Shown piece after piece: positions 1 to 7,228 of a stretch of DNA of 9,434 bases. Positions within the stretch are counted from its first letter, which is position 1. Each line of letters opens with the position of its first letter. The notes under the pieces are model-generated. The model worked only from the letters and a program-made list of their open reading frames with translations. It did not search any database and was not told the origin of the DNA. Origin of the DNA: JBKHHU01 sp046539045 (GTDB lineage: Bacteria; Planctomycetota; Phycisphaerae; SM23-33); assembly GCA_046539045.1 (NCBI GenBank), contig JBKHHU010000143.1, positions 1 to 9,434 on the forward strand, read 5' to 3'. The translations under genes were made by a program, and so were the position numbers.

Positions 1-308
1 GGAGCTAATCCACTGTTCAGCGGGGGTTTGGCGAGGGTAGGCTCTGCAAGGCCGGTTCGCGGACGTCTGTCTGCTCACGCCGCCCTGCCGGGGGAAATGA
101 CCTCCGGCGCAAGGATCAGCGCCCAAATATCGAACAAGCCCGTGATTCGGGAATTCGCTGACTCGTGAATCCGTCAACTCCTGTACCGTCCGGAGTCTGC
201 TCTGCAACCGGCTAGGCCGGGAGGATTGCTCACCCCCGGCCTACCACACCACCGGGGTCCTTCTTGTTCCAGCACGCCGGTCCGTATCGGCTTCGGAACC
301 TCCGACGA
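1..308. other. Left-edge region without a convincing gene
   Basis: No recognisable gene lies here. There is no CAT on the plus strand in this stretch, so no ATG-initiated minus-strand gene can begin in it. A plus-strand frame is open from base 1 to a TGA at 166-168 (55 codons) and could be the tail of a gene entering from the left, convergent with the sulfatase gene. Its translation, containing stretches such as SGARISAQISNKPVIREF, matches nothing I recognise. The stretch also holds the inverted repeat at 213-243 and a weaker one (GGCGC at 106-110 with GCGCC at 119-123). Confidence 0.5.
213..243. repeat. Perfect 9-bp inverted repeat, possible transcript-end hairpin
   Basis: TAGGCCGGG at 213-221 is the exact reverse complement of CCCGGCCTA at 235-243, with a 13-nt loop. 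It starts 66 nt beyond the stop of the sulfatase gene, so it would form a hairpin at the end of that mRNA. Neither side has a T-run, so it is not a canonical intrinsic terminator. It could be a Rho-assisted or 3'-protecting hairpin. CCCCGG at 234-239 can instead pair with CCGGGG at 252-257, a mutually exclusive fold. Confidence 0.45.
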
Positions 309-1706
309 CTACTCCCACGCCGACCAGAACGTCCTGCCGAATTCGCTATCCATCTCATCCAGCTGGTCTCGCCACTCGATCATCCGCTTTCGCAACGTAG
401 CCAGGCGTCGGTCCTGGTTCACCTGCCCGGCCAGGTTCTTCGTCTCCCACGGATCCTCAACGAGGTTGAAAAGCTGGGTGGTCCGTTCCCCATCTACGAC
501 GTTCTCGATCAGCTTCCATCTGCCGTCACGCAGCCCCCGCTGGAACCACGTGTACGCCAGGTACTGCGAGTCGCGCAGCGGCTGACCGTCTTTCCACACC
601 GGCACCAGCGATTTTCCTTCGACCGAATCCGGAATGTCCGAACCGATCATCTCGCAGAGCGTCGGGAAGATGTCGATCAGATACGCCAGCGTCTCCGACT
701 GCTGCCCTTCCGGGATTCCCGGACCACGGAATACCAGCGGCACGCGAACGCTGTGTTCGTAGACGCTCTGTTTGCCCATCAGCCCGTGCTGCCCGACGGC
801 CAGGCCGTTGTCGCCGGCGAAGACGAAGACCGTATTCTCCAACTCGCCCTTCTCCCGCAGCGCGTCGATCACCATCTGCATCTGCGCATCCAGGTGCGAG
901 ATCATGCCGTAGTATTCGGCGATGTGCTTGCGGACCGCTTCCGGCGTGCGGGGGAAGTCCTCCAACATCTCATCCCGGTTTCGCATGTGCCCTTTGTCGA
1001 ACGGGTGTTCGGGCAGGAAGTTCGGCGGAAGGTCGATTTCGTCCGGATCGTACATCTCCCGGAATTTCTCGGGCATGGTCCGCGGATCGTGCGGGGCGAG
1101 GAAACTCAGGTAGAGGTAGAACGGCTTCTCCTGTTCGTACTCGCGTACGAACTCGGCCGCTGCCTCTGCCAGCAATTCGCTGGAGTGTTTGCCGGGAGTG
1201 ACGTGATCGCCTCTGTTCCAGCGAAGATCGTTGCTGCTGAACGCGTCGCGACAACTCGGATAGAAACGATCGTACTTGCCGTCCGGATCGAACCGGCAGG
1301 ACGGCATGTTCCAATGGTCGGCCATGCCTCCGAAGAAAATCTCGTCTCCGCAGGTGAAGCTGCGGGCGTAGGCGTCGGTCCCGTTGTGCCATTTACCGGT
1401 GCCGAACGTCTCGTACCCTGCCGCCTGGAACATCTCGCCCAGCAGCGTGTGCCCGGGGGGAACCTCTTTGCCGACGCCGTCGATGTGGAACAGCGTTCTA
1501 CCGGTGTTGAGCATGGCCCGGCTGGGCATGCAGACGGCCCCACTGGTACCGCCCATGATGCAGGCCTGCGTGAAGCTTAGCCCGCCCTCGACCAGCCAGT
1601 CCATCGCGGGCGTATGCACCTGCTCGTTGCCCAATGCGGCGATGGTGTCGAAACGCTGGTCGTCGGTGAAGAAGAAAACGATGTTCGGCTTCCGGTCATC
1701 GGCCAT
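309..1706 (-). CDS. Formylglycine-dependent sulfatase (alkaline phosphatase superfamily), no signal peptide
   Basis: This 465-residue protein is a type I sulfatase that hydrolyses sulfate esters, probably on a carbohydrate. Near the N-terminus FFFTDDQ supplies two metal ligands, D15 and D16. The modification motif CMPSR starts at C59 and continues to NTGR (68-70 is TGR), so C59 should become formylglycine through FGE or an anaerobic sulfatase-maturating enzyme. Further expected residues are K105 and H107 (GTGKWHN), H206 (LAPHDP), and D299-N300 with H307 and K312 (GDNGLAVGQHGLMGK). The length is normal for the family. The ATG lies 3 bp after the GH43 stop, implying one transcript and likely translational coupling; AAGGA about 13 nt upstream is a poor Shine-Dalgarno. 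The polar start (MADDRKPN) gives no signal peptide, unusual for a family that is mostly exported. The substrate and S1 subfamily cannot be told from sequence alone. Confidence 0.95.
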   Translation of the reverse strand: MADDRKPNIVFFFTDDQRFDTIAALGNEQVHTPAMDWLVEGGLSFTQACIMGGTSGAVCMPSRAMLNTGRTLFHIDGVGKEVPPGHTLLGEMFQAAGYETFGTGKWHNGTDAYARSFTCGDEIFFGGMADHWNMPSCRFDPDGKYDRFYPSCRDAFSSNDLRWNRGDHVTPGKHSSELLAEAAAEFVREYEQEKPFYLYLSFLAPHDPRTMPEKFREMYDPDEIDLPPNFLPEHPFDKGHMRNRDEMLEDFPRTPEAVRKHIAEYYGMISHLDAQMQMVIDALREKGELENTVFVFAGDNGLAVGQHGLMGKQSVYEHSVRVPLVFRGPGIPEGQQSETLAYLIDIFPTLCEMIGSDIPDSVEGKSLVPVWKDGQPLRDSQYLAYTWFQRGLRDGRWKLIENVVDGERTTQLFNLVEDPWETKNLAGQVNQDRRLATLRKRMIEWRDQLDEMDSEFGRTFWSAWE

Positions 1707-1709
1707 GAG

Positions 1710-3293
1710 TCAATCCAGTTCCTTGTATTCGAAGTAATCGAAATCCGCGTGAAGCCGCGTGCCGTCCAGGTCCTGACATGCCATCCCCACAAACGCGCCG
1801 GTGAACCCCCAGCCGTTAACGTAATCATCCGACAGCTTGCTGAAATCGCACGCCTCGCCCACTTCCAACCAGTTCTCATCATCCCCGCAGCCGCACCCGC
1901 CGACGAAGAATCGGATCTCGTCCTGCTCGACCCGGCAGCGGAGGCTGATCCGGCGTCGGGCCCCGATGTGGATCGGCTCCATTCGCTCCTGCAGGTCGCT
2001 GTTGTGGTTGCTCAGGAGCTTGATGCAAACGCCCAGATCCTCATCGTGCGTCACGTGCAGGTAGATCCAGTTCTGCGTGTTGTAATACGCCACCAGTCCG
2101 GCGGACTGGTGGAAATGCCGCGGCTCGTACTCTACTCGCGTCGATGCTTCGCAATGAAAAGATTGAACGCGGCGGGCGATCAGGCTCTGACGGAACGTCG
2201 AGGAAAGCCCCTCCCTGCCGTACAGCCGCAGGAAGCCCGGGCGCTCGGTCAGGCTGGCCCAACTCTCGTCTATCGGCACCCGCAGCGATTGGTACCTAAG
2301 CGGAAGGTCCGCGGAGTCGAAATCATCCCGCGCTGGAGGCCCCTCGAAAGGATGCTCCTCCAGATCCGGTGCGGCGACAACATCCTGCGGCGCGTTCCCG
2401 CCCTCGACCAGCCTCACCCAGCCGTCGTCGGTCCAGTGCACCTTCTGGATCGCCGTCTCCCGCCCGAGCGGGCAGCGACCTTCCTTCACCGGCCGGGAGG
2501 CCAGATGCACCATGTACCACTCGCCGGTGGGTGTATCGGTGAAATCCGCGTGCCCGGCCTTTTGCAGGCGACAGTCCTTGTCTTTGGCGGTGAGCATCGG
2601 GTTTTCGGGATCGACCTCGTACGGGCCGTGAATGTCTTTGGAGCGGGCGATGGTGACGGCATGGTTGACCCCGGTTCCGCCCTCTGCCGTCAGCAGATAG
2701 TAGTAACCGTTCCGCTTGTACAGGTGCGGTCCCTCGGTAACCTTCAGTTCCGTCCCGGGGAAGATATCCTCCCGCTCGCCGATGAGCTTGCCCATCTCGT
2801 GGGAGTATTCCTGCATCACGATGCCCTTGAACGGGTGCCGCCCGGGGCGGTAATCCCACAACTGGTTGACCAGCCACTTCCTGCCGTCATCGTCGTGGAA
2901 CAGCGAAGGATCGAACCCGCTGGAGTTCAGGTAGATCGGCTCCGACCACGGGCCGGTGATCTCGGGGGCGGTCACCAGGTAGTTCGGCGTGTCCTTGAAC
3001 GCCCCGTTGAGGCTCTTGACGTCGGTGTAGATCAACCAGAACATCCCGTCGGCCCAGGTCAGGCACGGGGCCCAGATCCCGCCCGAGTCCGGATTCCCGG
3101 CCATGTCGAGCTGGCTGACCCGGTCCAGCGGGCGGGCGATGAGACGCCAGTTTCTCAGGTCCCGCGAGTGGTGAATGGTCACGCCGGGGAACCACTCGAA
3201 GCTGCTGTTGGCAATGTAGAAATCTTCACCGACGCGGCAGATGGACGGGTCGGGATGAAAACCGGGCAGGATTGGATTACGGATATCGTTCAT
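1710..3293 (-). CDS. Glycoside hydrolase family 43 beta-xylosidase / alpha-L-arabinofuranosidase-like enzyme
   Basis: This 527-residue protein starts directly with the GH43 five-bladed propeller (NPILPGFHPDPSICRVGEDF). The three catalytic acids are visible: D15 (general base, FHPDPS), D128 (pKa modulator, SSGFDPSLF) and E187 (general acid, VTEGPHLYK). These fall at the same residue numbers I recall for the Geobacillus stearothermophilus beta-xylosidase XynB3, which supports subfamily 11-like two-domain architecture. Residues from about 320 to the end form the C-terminal beta-sandwich typical of these xylosidases; it carries a run of Cys and Gly at FVGGCGCGDD. Such enzymes release xylose or arabinose from oligosaccharides and are usually cytoplasmic, consistent with the absent signal peptide. 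GGAG sits 6 nt before the chosen ATG; an overlapping out-of-frame ATG lies 4 nt upstream. It is the first gene of a pair with the sulfatase, which suggests a sulfated xylose- or arabinose-containing glycan as substrate (inference). Confidence 0.94.
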   Translation of the reverse strand: MNDIRNPILPGFHPDPSICRVGEDFYIANSSFEWFPGVTIHHSRDLRNWRLIARPLDRVSQLDMAGNPDSGGIWAPCLTWADGMFWLIYTDVKSLNGAFKDTPNYLVTAPEITGPWSEPIYLNSSGFDPSLFHDDDGRKWLVNQLWDYRPGRHPFKGIVMQEYSHEMGKLIGEREDIFPGTELKVTEGPHLYKRNGYYYLLTAEGGTGVNHAVTIARSKDIHGPYEVDPENPMLTAKDKDCRLQKAGHADFTDTPTGEWYMVHLASRPVKEGRCPLGRETAIQKVHWTDDGWVRLVEGGNAPQDVVAAPDLEEHPFEGPPARDDFDSADLPLRYQSLRVPIDESWASLTERPGFLRLYGREGLSSTFRQSLIARRVQSFHCEASTRVEYEPRHFHQSAGLVAYYNTQNWIYLHVTHDEDLGVCIKLLSNHNSDLQERMEPIHIGARRRISLRCRVEQDEIRFFVGGCGCGDDENWLEVGEACDFSKLSDDYVNGWGFTGAFVGMACQDLDGTRLHADFDYFEYKELD

Positions 3294-3299
3294 TCATGT

Positions 3300-3303
3300 C
3301 TCC
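3300..3303 (-). promoter_or_regulatory. Ribosome binding site of the GH43 gene
   Basis: GGAG on the minus strand lies 6 nt before the ATG at 3293-3291. The spacing supports that ATG over the out-of-frame ATG at 3297-3295, which is only 2 nt away from the GGAG. Confidence 0.6.
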
Positions 3304-3310
3304 AAATCAG

Positions 3311-3324
3311 ATCGTTCGAGCGAT
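3311..3324. promoter_or_regulatory. Imperfect 14-bp palindrome upstream of GH43, possible operator
   Basis: ATCGTTCGAGCGAT is symmetric around a central TCGA at 12 of 14 positions. It lies 18-31 bp before the GH43 start codon. Palindromes of this size in front of sugar-catabolic genes are often repressor sites, but no regulator gene is in the window and the site could be chance in GC-rich DNA. Confidence 0.22.
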
Positions 3325-3462
3325 GCGGAATGATTTCTCGCCTGGGGCGTTCCACTCCGACTCGGACATGCTAAGGTAATCGAACAGGAGGGAATGTCCA
3401 CCGGAAAGGATTCTGCGGATGTGGAAGATGACGGTATGCGTCGCCTTGGTGCGGCGCGTTGG

Positions 3463-3482
3463 GGCCGTAGCCAGATACGGCC
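3463..3482 (-). terminator. Hairpin just after the polysaccharide operon, terminator-like but without a U tract
   Basis: On the minus strand GGCCGTA (3482-3476) and TACGGCC (3469-3463) form a perfect 7-bp stem with a 6-nt loop, beginning 14 nt past the stop of the ligase-like gene. What follows is CCAACGCG rather than a run of U, so it is not a standard intrinsic terminator. It could slow polymerase, help Rho, or protect the 3' end, leaving the GH43-sulfatase pair under partly separate control. Confidence 0.38.
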
Positions 3483-3495
3483 TGAGCGAGTTGAC

Positions 3496-6132
3496 CTACC
3501 GGGCCGGGTTCTCGAACCGGCCGATGGCCCTCTGGAGCATGTTCACCTCTTCCCGCTCTGCCGGCGTGAGCTTCTGCACACTTTCCGCGGGAAGGCCCGT
3601 GTCGATCATCAAAGCTATACCGGTTTGCTCCCGCGCCTCGGAAGTCAGCCCGCTCTGGAGTTGCCTCCGAGCCAGGTCGAGCCTCAGACGAGCATTGCGA
3701 GGATCCCTATCGACAGCCTGCTCGAGCAGTCTCACGGTCTCGGCTGCACCTTCACCAATAGACGCGTTCTCGCCGGCGACGCTCCATGCCCACTCGGCGG
3801 TGCGGAAATCGTTGTTCAGCCACGCTATCCGCGCCAGATCCCACGGAATCTTGAGGGAGGTCGGGTCGCGCTGGATCGCTTCCCGGAAGAGATCAACGGC
3901 GCGGCCGTAGTTTTCATTGGCCGCATGGAGTTTGGCAAGGAACACGCGGGGGCGAGCCGCGGGACTCTGCCCGACCTGCTGCTGTAATCGGGTCAACAGT
4001 GCCTGGCGCTGCGGTGGCTCTGGCGGTGGTTGGAATTCATAGAACAGGAAGTCCGGGCGGAAGGTGTACCACCGAGTCCGGGCCGCGGTCCGGTACAGGC
4101 TCGGAGACGCCGGATTTCTCTGGATCGCCAGATCCGCGAACCGGGCTGCCCTGGCCAGGGCGACAGGCGTCGACAGGAGGCCCTCCTGCTGCTGTCGAGC
4201 CTGGAGCAGCAGCAGTTGAGCGGCAGCCTGGGCGGCGAGCGGATCGGCTTTATCGGCCTCTGCGGCGCCGACGGCAGATTCCACCGCCCCGTCCAGATCG
4301 CCCTGTTGATAGCTGCGATACGCTGCGGAAAGGTGCGACATGCGGGACCGAGTCGGCAGGTAGTTGAGCCAGCCGATCAGCACGAAAACAACGACTGCAA
4401 ACACCGACACCACCCGGAAGCCCACGCGGCTGGCCCTGCCTTTCCCACCGGCCCGGGCCATGCACAGACCCGCGACCACCCAGAACACCATCGCCGGCCC
4501 GGCCATCCAGAAACTGAACGTCACCATGTTGTGCAGCAGGAAACCGATCACCCCGGCCACCAGGAGAATCCGCGTCGCCCGGATTCGTCGGCTGCCGTCG
4601 ATCAGCAGCCTGCGGCCCCACCACCATGCCGGCACCACCCCACCAATCAGCGCCAGCAGCGGCAGGAGCGCTTCGTAGAAGAACAACACCGGACTCCTCC
4701 CCGAGGCAGCATAATGAATGCGGAACCACAGCACCGCCGCCAGAAGAGCTCCGCACAGGGCGATCAGCGTCTTGAGTCCGAACCCTTCGCCGGATGGCTC
4801 GGATGTCTCGTCCTTCTGTTCCGGGCTGCAGACAGCCGCGACCAGCAGAAACAGGATGCCGCTGAAAACCGCACCGCCCAGCAAGCCAAACTGGGCGAAT
4901 ACGTGCACCAGCACGTTGTGCGGGGTCTTGACCGCTTCCTCCGCGACCGGCAGGCGGTGCTCCAGATAATGTTGCCCGAAGTTCCCCGCACCGGTGCCGA
5001 AGAAAGGCCGGTCGGCCAGGATCTTCACCGCTCCCGTCCAGTAATGCCATCGGAATGTCATCGTCTTGGTGGGCAGTCTCTCTTCAGCCAGGCCGTACCC
5101 GACCACGGCGAACGCCGACATGAGAAACATCATGAACCCGGCCGTCAGCAACGCCCGCCGGTGCGCCCGACATGTGCCGTGAAACCTCACCACGAGCAGT
5201 CCGCAAAGCGATGAAATCGCCCCCGCGAGTATCGCGCCCCGACTGCCGGTCAGCAACAGGACCACCGCCAGCAGGACAGCCGTCAGCGCCACCGCACCGG
5301 CAGCCAACCAGCGCGGATCAATATCCCCGGGCCGGTCGATTTGCAGCTTCCGCCGGATTGAGATCAGGCGATCGATGGCCGCCCCTGCAGCAGCAGGGAC
5401 AAGCAGCAGCAACAACGAGCCGAAAATGTTCGCCAACGCGAAGAAACCGAACGGAGAGGCATCGCCCAGACGCGACTTCAGGAGCCGGATGTTCGGCGAT
5501 GCCGTCTGGTCGGCGGAGAGGTACTGCCCGACGTACTGCTCGAATTCCGCCAGCCGCTGCGGCGCTTCGATGAACCGCTGCCACAGCCCCTTGGCCGCCA
5601 TCGCCAACCCGAGCCCCACCAGTACCGACACCACCAGTGCGAACCGCTTGCGATCCCGACACAGGTGCATCACCATGATGAACGCGACAAAAAACGACGT
5701 GTGCTCGGCCCAGCCCATCAGCGCCGTTCTCTTGTCCGCGGCGCCCATCGCGCACAGCAACATCCAGAAACTCATCCACACCAGCAGCGCCATCAGCCAA
5801 GTCCAGCGCAGCCGGAAATCCCGCCGGCCGGCGTTGGCTGCCAACCACGCAATCGCCGCGACGAGAATCACCATCGGCATGGCCGCGCGGGACAGTTCCG
5901 AGCGGTCCATGGACAAACCATCGCCCTCGCCCGGCGTCTCCAGCCCTGCCGGTGGCTCCAGCGGCGAGACGCGGAACGACATCTCCCCGATGAACGTTCT
6001 CCCCACCGCGACCGAAAGGATGACGATCAGGGCTGCCAGTTCGAGAGTCCGTCGCCATTGCGGCACGGCCGGTTTTTCGAGCGCCGGCGCTGCCGGTTCC
6101 GGCCGGCTCGCCTTCCGTTTTCTGGCGGTCAT
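3496..6132 (-). CDS. O-antigen ligase/polymerase-like membrane protein with C-terminal TPR domain
   Basis: This 878-residue protein is a Wzy/WaaL-type (GT-C fold) enzyme that would polymerise or transfer a lipid-linked glycan on the outer side of the inner membrane. After a basic, proline-rich N-terminus (1-27) there are roughly 14 hydrophobic segments up to residue 590. Family landmarks are TGSRGA with R298, FFGTGAGNFGQHYL (377-390), and TPHNVLVHVFAQFGLLGG with H405. The Arg and His are the conserved polar residues of this superfamily. Residues about 600-878 are soluble and helical with TPR-like units (around 602-644, 729-786 and 798-844), ending in FENPAR. The TPR region probably lies in the periplasm and may bind partners. 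The start chosen is the ATG overlapping the TGA of the upstream gene (ATGA). An open frame continues 239 codons further upstream but overlaps that gene and is not used. Ligase versus polymerase cannot be decided from sequence. Confidence 0.88.
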   Translation of the reverse strand: MTARKRKASRPEPAAPALEKPAVPQWRRTLELAALIVILSVAVGRTFIGEMSFRVSPLEPPAGLETPGEGDGLSMDRSELSRAAMPMVILVAAIAWLAANAGRRDFRLRWTWLMALLVWMSFWMLLCAMGAADKRTALMGWAEHTSFFVAFIMVMHLCRDRKRFALVVSVLVGLGLAMAAKGLWQRFIEAPQRLAEFEQYVGQYLSADQTASPNIRLLKSRLGDASPFGFFALANIFGSLLLLLVPAAAGAAIDRLISIRRKLQIDRPGDIDPRWLAAGAVALTAVLLAVVLLLTGSRGAILAGAISSLCGLLVVRFHGTCRAHRRALLTAGFMMFLMSAFAVVGYGLAEERLPTKTMTFRWHYWTGAVKILADRPFFGTGAGNFGQHYLEHRLPVAEEAVKTPHNVLVHVFAQFGLLGGAVFSGILFLLVAAVCSPEQKDETSEPSGEGFGLKTLIALCGALLAAVLWFRIHYAASGRSPVLFFYEALLPLLALIGGVVPAWWWGRRLLIDGSRRIRATRILLVAGVIGFLLHNMVTFSFWMAGPAMVFWVVAGLCMARAGGKGRASRVGFRVVSVFAVVVFVLIGWLNYLPTRSRMSHLSAAYRSYQQGDLDGAVESAVGAAEADKADPLAAQAAAQLLLLQARQQQEGLLSTPVALARAARFADLAIQRNPASPSLYRTAARTRWYTFRPDFLFYEFQPPPEPPQRQALLTRLQQQVGQSPAARPRVFLAKLHAANENYGRAVDLFREAIQRDPTSLKIPWDLARIAWLNNDFRTAEWAWSVAGENASIGEGAAETVRLLEQAVDRDPRNARLRLDLARRQLQSGLTSEAREQTGIALMIDTGLPAESVQKLTPAEREEVNMLQRAIGRFENPAR

Positions 6133-7226
6133 CTGCGAGCACCCCCGGATTCCAGTAGCGCGATAATCCCCAGCACCGCCACCGTCTGCCCGAACACCAT
6201 CCACGCGACCTGGGTTGAGGATACGTGCGGGAGGATCAGCGCCGACAGCGCCGTAGTCGCCGTGCAGAGACAGATCGTATACAGCGCCGTCCGCTTGCTC
6301 ATTCCGCGTCGCAACAGGCGGTGCGAGAAGTGTCGCCGGTCGCCCAGCATCGGGTTGCGTTTCTCGCGGATGCGGATCCACATCACGCTGACGGTGTCGT
6401 AGATCGGCACGGCCATCACGACCAGCGGGACGAAGACAGCGTAACCCACCTGCTCCGAACCCGGGCTGACGTAGGTAATCAGCACGCTGACCACGCCCAG
6501 CAGGAACCCGATCGGCAGCGAACCGGCATCGCCCATAAACATCCTCGCCGGCGGGAAGTTGTACGGCAGGAAGCCCAGCAACGCTCCGAGGATCAAACAG
6601 CACCACCCGGCCACGAAAAACTGCCCGCCGCCCATCGCAACTGCGAGCAAGGCCCCTGTGCAGATCGCTGCAACCGACGTCGCCAGCCCGTCCATGTTGT
6701 CCAGGAAATTGAAGGAATTGGTCAGCAGCACCAGCCAGAGCACCGTCCCGAGGAAGCTCATCCAGGGCCCTGCCAGCGTGAGCACGCGCAAGCCGCCCAG
6801 CCACACCACCAGCACCGCGGCGGCCAGTTGGACGCCCAGCTTCACCCACGGGCCGAGGTCGTACTTGTCATCCAGAAGGCCCAGCACGTGCAGCGCGAAA
6901 GCACCGATCAGGACCGTCAGGCCCATCGGTGCCCGGTCGGCGGCCCCGGGAATGTGGACCGCAAGCCACTGCCAGTCGTCGATCCACCAGGGGATGCCCG
7001 TCGCAGCCCAGATGCGGGCCAGGCTCAGCACGAGCATACTCGGCAGGACAATCGCCAGGAATATCGCCACACCGCCCATCAGGGGCGTCGGCTCGGCGTG
7101 CCGCTTGTGACGCCGGGGCATGTCCAGCATCCCCAAGCGGAAAGCCAGAGTGCGGCACATCGGCACCGCGAAGAAACTGATGCCGAAAGACAGGATCACC
7201 GCCACCAGGACTACCCAGGCGATCAT
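6129..7226 (-). CDS. WecA/TagO-type polyprenyl-phosphate N-acetylhexosamine-1-phosphate transferase
   Basis: This 365-residue multi-pass membrane protein belongs to glycosyltransferase family 4 (MraY/WecA). It moves a sugar-1-phosphate, commonly GlcNAc-1-P, from a UDP-sugar to undecaprenyl phosphate, the first step of a lipid-linked glycan. Motifs in order: RLGMLDMPRRHKRHAEPTPLMGG (split: R30-G52), LLDDKYD with D119, D120 and D123, NSFNFLDNMDGLA with N173, D176 and D179, FMGDAGS with D233, and the WecA-type cytoplasmic loop GDRRHFSHRLLRRG with H299 and H302. The last motif favours WecA/TagO over MraY, whose equivalent is HHHFE-like. The start at 7226 is fixed by a strong Shine-Dalgarno and gives normal length; a longer frame to 7337 would overlap the DUF4416 gene with non-homologous sequence. 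The stop overlaps the next start by 4 nt, so the two proteins are probably made together. Confidence 0.93.
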   Translation of the reverse strand: MIAWVVLVAVILSFGISFFAVPMCRTLAFRLGMLDMPRRHKRHAEPTPLMGGVAIFLAIVLPSMLVLSLARIWAATGIPWWIDDWQWLAVHIPGAADRAPMGLTVLIGAFALHVLGLLDDKYDLGPWVKLGVQLAAAVLVVWLGGLRVLTLAGPWMSFLGTVLWLVLLTNSFNFLDNMDGLATSVAAICTGALLAVAMGGGQFFVAGWCCLILGALLGFLPYNFPPARMFMGDAGSLPIGFLLGVVSVLITYVSPGSEQVGYAVFVPLVVMAVPIYDTVSVMWIRIREKRNPMLGDRRHFSHRLLRRGMSKRTALYTICLCTATTALSALILPHVSSTQVAWMVFGQTVAVLGIIALLESGGARR

Positions 7227-7228
7227 GC

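Noticed and set aside
1..168. Tail of a plus-strand gene entering the window
   Set aside because: The frame is open for 55 codons from the edge, but the translation is unrecognised and this length without a stop is not unusual in GC-rich DNA. Sequence to the left would settle it.
264..1580. Long plus-strand open frame of 438 codons
   Set aside because: It is antisense to the sulfatase, whose catalytic motifs are intact. The translation is not recognisable as a protein family.
1614..3374. Long plus-strand open frame of 586 codons
   Set aside because: It is antisense to the GH43 gene and the start of the sulfatase gene. Long antisense frames are common in GC-rich coding DNA, and the catalytic residues fix the real frame.
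3370..3420. Promoter for the GH43 gene in the spacer
   Set aside because: TGGACA at 3397-3392 (minus strand) is a fair -35 box, but no acceptable -10 box lies 15-19 bp downstream.
6133..6849. 239-codon upstream extension of the ligase-like frame on the minus strand
   Set aside because: It overlaps the well-conserved WecA-like gene in another frame, and the ATGA overlap at 6129-6132 gives a natural start. The extension is Gly/Arg/Ala-rich as expected for a shadow frame.
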